Shown here: in pieces, positions 62,338 to 64,000 of the stretch
Layout of the letters: every line of letters starts with the position of its first letter
Numbering within the stretch: position 1 is the first letter of the stretch
Source of the DNA: Campylobacter sp. CCS1377
Lineage (GTDB): Bacteria > Campylobacterota > Campylobacteria > Campylobacterales > Campylobacteraceae
Reading direction: 5' to 3'
NCBI RefSeq assembly: GCF_040008265.1
Contig: NZ_CP155620.1
Location: forward strand, 1,364,001 to 1,428,000
Length of the DNA: 64,000 bases
The notes under the pieces: model-generated
What the model was told of the DNA's origin: nothing
Seen by the model: only the letters and a program-made list of their open reading frames with translations
Database searches by the model: none
Position numbers and translations under genes: made by a program

Positions 62338-62748
62338 TCATTTTAAGCGAATGACGATGTCATCTTTTGTGAGCGTGTAACCATTATCGCCATTTTTACT
62401 GATTTTAAAGATGCCTGTAAGGCTTGTTAATATTTTATCTTCAAATTTCATTGATTCAGGCTCACACATCATTTTAGTCGCAGCAGCACCTTTAAATTCA
62501 ATACCTTCATCACCTAAATTACCCAAACCACCAAAAAAGCGATTGCAACCCGCAAAACCGAAGAATCTATCTCTTTCAAAGGTAATGCTCGGTATTTCAC
62601 CACCCTCTTTTGGAGTATAAAGTTTACCATTGGTTTCTATGGAAACAAAACTTAAGGTTTTATTTTCAATTTCAATAATACTAAGACTGGCATTTTTAAC
62701 ACAAGCACTCATCAAAAGTCCTAAAGCTAAAATGGAAATTTTTTTCAT
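62338..62748 (-). CDS. META-domain (HslJ-like) lipoprotein
   Basis: This 136-residue protein starts with a lipoprotein signal (ALGLLMSAC, Cys16) and contains a META domain (about residues 30-133). The GFAGCNRFFGG motif near residue 68 and the ATKMMCEPESMKFE block near residue 92 are the classic HslJ/META pattern. HslJ in E. coli is a heat-induced outer-membrane protein linked to novobiocin resistance; the role here is unknown. A strong AAGGAG site precedes the ATG and an intrinsic terminator follows the stop, so it is a one-gene unit. It lies between two repeat-bearing gaps. Confidence 0.88.
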   Translation of the reverse strand: MKKISILALGLLMSACVKNASLSIIEIENKTLSFVSIETNGKLYTPKEGGEIPSITFERDRFFGFAGCNRFFGGLGNLGDEGIEFKGAAATKMMCEPESMKFEDKILTSLTGIFKISKNGDNGYTLTKDDIVIRLK

Positions 62749-62880
62749 TCATTCTCCTTGAATTTAAAATATTTAAGATTATGCCACAGTATTTTTAACC
62801 TTTTTAGTAAATTAAATAAATATTTATATTTTTTTAGAAATTTTTTATAGAAATGTTTTAAAGATAGTATTTTTTAGGGA

Positions 62881-63155
62881 AGGATAGAGATATTTCGCTA
62901 TGCTCAACATGACGAAAAGATTGCTTAGAATGATGAGTGCTTGTCATCCCGAATTTACCTTTCGTTATCTTTAAACCAACATTTTGTTATCCCAAGTGAA
63001 ACAAAGGTTCTTTATCTGCTCATCCTGAATCCTTGCGATGAAGGATCTCTATTTAAGAAAATAGTTACAATATAGAGATTCTTCGCTTAAGGTTTGGAAA
63101 ACAGGCTTGTAGTTTTAGTTGGGTTGTAAAATTCTTCACATTCGTTCAGAATGGC
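62881..63155. repeat. Dispersed repeat cluster between META gene and purH
   Basis: The 536-bp gap from 62749 to 63284 contains no supported gene. It carries several degenerate copies of the family: AGATATTTCGCTATGCTCAACATGACG-type (62886-62913), CATCCTGAATCCTTGCGATGAAGGATCTCT-type (63020-63051), its inverted partner TAGAGATTCTTCGC (63073-63087), and AATTCTTCACATTCGTTCAGAATGGC-type (63129-63155). Confidence 0.65.
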
Positions 63156-63226
63156 AAGATATTTCGCTGTATTCAACATTACAGAGTTGGAGTTTACAAG
63201 ATGCGCGGAGATGAATTAAAATGATG

Positions 63227-63262
63227 AAAAAAGGGCTTAGATGGTAATAAATTAGCCCTTTA
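63227..63262 (-). terminator. Intrinsic terminator of purH
   Basis: On the minus strand AAAGGGCT and AGCCCTTT pair around a 16-base loop, followed by TTT (six T in total after AGCCC). It starts about 23 bases past the purH stop codon. Confidence 0.75.
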
Positions 63263-63284
63263 GATTGTTTAAAAATTTGTAAAT

Positions 63285-64000
63285 TTAATGCAAAAAGTGT
63301 CTTACACCTGTAAAATAAAGTGCCACTCCGTATTCATCGGCAGCTTTTATCACTTCATCATCCCTTATGCTTCCACCTGGCTCTACTATGGCTTTAACAC
63401 CCACTTTACTTGCTTCGTCTATGCTATCTCTAAATGGAAAAAAAGCTTCACTTGCCAAAACACAACCCTCTAAATCAAGCCCCATTTCTTTAGCTTTGGC
63501 AATAGCTGCTTTTGCGGCATCAATTCTGCTTGTCATACCCATTCCAATGGCCACCATTGCGCCATTTTTTACATAAACTACATTGTTTGATTTGGTAAAT
63601 GCAGCAATTTTCATCGCAATTTCAAGATCTTTTAGTTCACCTTCACTTGCCTTTCTTTGACTCATAAGTTTTGCATTTTTAAGCTCATTTTCACTTACTT
63701 CATCGCTATTTTGATAAACAAAGCCTCCATCAATGTGCTTAAAATCATATTTGTCAAAACTTCTGATTAAATAAGGGCTAAATTGTGTAAAAATTTTAAT
63801 GCGTTTTTTGTTTTCAAATACCGCTAAGGCCTCATCTGTAACATTTGCAGCAATGATAACTTCTACATAAATTTCATTGATTTTCTCAGCCAAGGTCTTA
63901 TCCAGCGTGCCATTGATCGCCACCACACCCCCATAAGCACTCACACTATCACATTTTAACGCGTGTATATAGCTTTGTACCAAATTTTCTTTTATAGCAA
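63285..64000 (-). CDS. purH: PurH, bifunctional AICAR transformylase/IMP cyclohydrolase (3' part)
   Basis: The frame runs off the right edge of the window; about 238 C-terminal residues are present, beginning [17 protein letters not shown]. They belong to the AICAR formyltransferase domain: [18 protein letters not shown], then [43 protein letters not shown] and the terminal TGVRHFLH. PurH performs the last two steps of IMP synthesis. Internal TTG or ATG codons should not be taken as the start. An intrinsic terminator follows. In C. jejuni purH is Cj0953c (from memory), far from the genes to its left here. Confidence 0.95.
   Translation of the reverse strand, partial: AIKENLVQSYIHALKCDSVSAYGGVVAINGTLDKTLAEKINEIYVEVIIAANVTDEALAVFENKKRIKIFTQFSPYLIRSFDKYDFKHIDGGFVYQNSDEVSENELKNAKLMSQRKASEGELKDLEIAMKIAAFTKSNNVVYVKNGAMVAIGMGMTSRIDAAKAAIAKAKEMGLDLEGCVLASEAFFPFRDSIDEASKVGVKAIVEPGGSIRDDEVIKAADEYGVALYFTGVRHFLH

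Overview
The window is low-GC epsilonproteobacterial DNA, most likely a thermotolerant Campylobacter close to the C. jejuni/coli/upsaliensis group. The evidence is strong A+T bias, AAGGA-type ribosome sites, TATAAT promoters without a clear -35 box, and long runs of genes that, from memory, match C. jejuni NCTC 11168 in order: Cj0998c-Cj1000, leuABCD (Cj1719c-1716c), Cj1012c-Cj1020c, hydDCBA (Cj1264c-1267c), Cj1268c-Cj1280c, Cj1282 and purH (Cj0953c). The runs are joined in an order unlike NCTC 11168, so the window is a mosaic of conserved blocks. I cannot name the species.

Layout. 1-2209: start of a secreted protein, a YeiH-type transporter and a divergent LysR regulator. 2337-6972: the leucine operon leuABCD. 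6973-7450: a gene-free, repeat-bearing gap. 7451-17390 (minus): a small membrane protein, the fused cytochrome c synthase CcsBA, the branched-chain amino acid ABC importer livFGMHKJ with two paralogous binding proteins, and a cytochrome c. 17450-17653: a stub of a major outer membrane porin gene at a synteny break. 17821-22260: an unrecognised small protein and the [NiFe] uptake hydrogenase operon hydABCD. 22447-22848: a decayed gene. 22950-38247 (minus): mnmC, amiA, an NMO-type flavoprotein, tyrS, spoT, rpoZ, pyrH, an EnvC-like protein, ftsX, ftsE, trmB, the adhesin flpA and an RluD-type pseudouridine synthase. mrdB (rodA) and tRNA-Met follow on the plus strand.

39560-64000 is the accessory part. 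It opens with a roughly 525-bp tandem duplication. Each copy carries a 26-codon gene for an amphipathic peptide, its own promoter, and an opposing TATAAT promoter reading antisense to it. This is the arrangement of a type I toxin-antitoxin module and is the best candidate here for an undescribed system. Next is a single 20.5-kb ORF for a 6828-residue two-partner-secretion exoprotein (filamentous haemagglutinin type) with a TPS domain, thousands of beta-helix repeat residues, a GLUG-like section, an Asp/Thr-rich stalk, a helical tail and a C-terminal cysteine pair. No TpsB transporter gene is in the window. A META-domain lipoprotein and the 3' part of purH close the window.

A family of short dispersed repeats (ends like GTCATTCTGA and GAAGAATCTCT, variable self-complementary centres) is confined to the large gene-free gaps, which are also the places where gene order departs from C. 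jejuni. Functionally the window covers leucine synthesis and uptake, hydrogen oxidation and cytochrome c assembly, the FtsEX-EnvC-amidase cell-separation pathway, stringent response, rod-shape synthesis and two adhesin genes.
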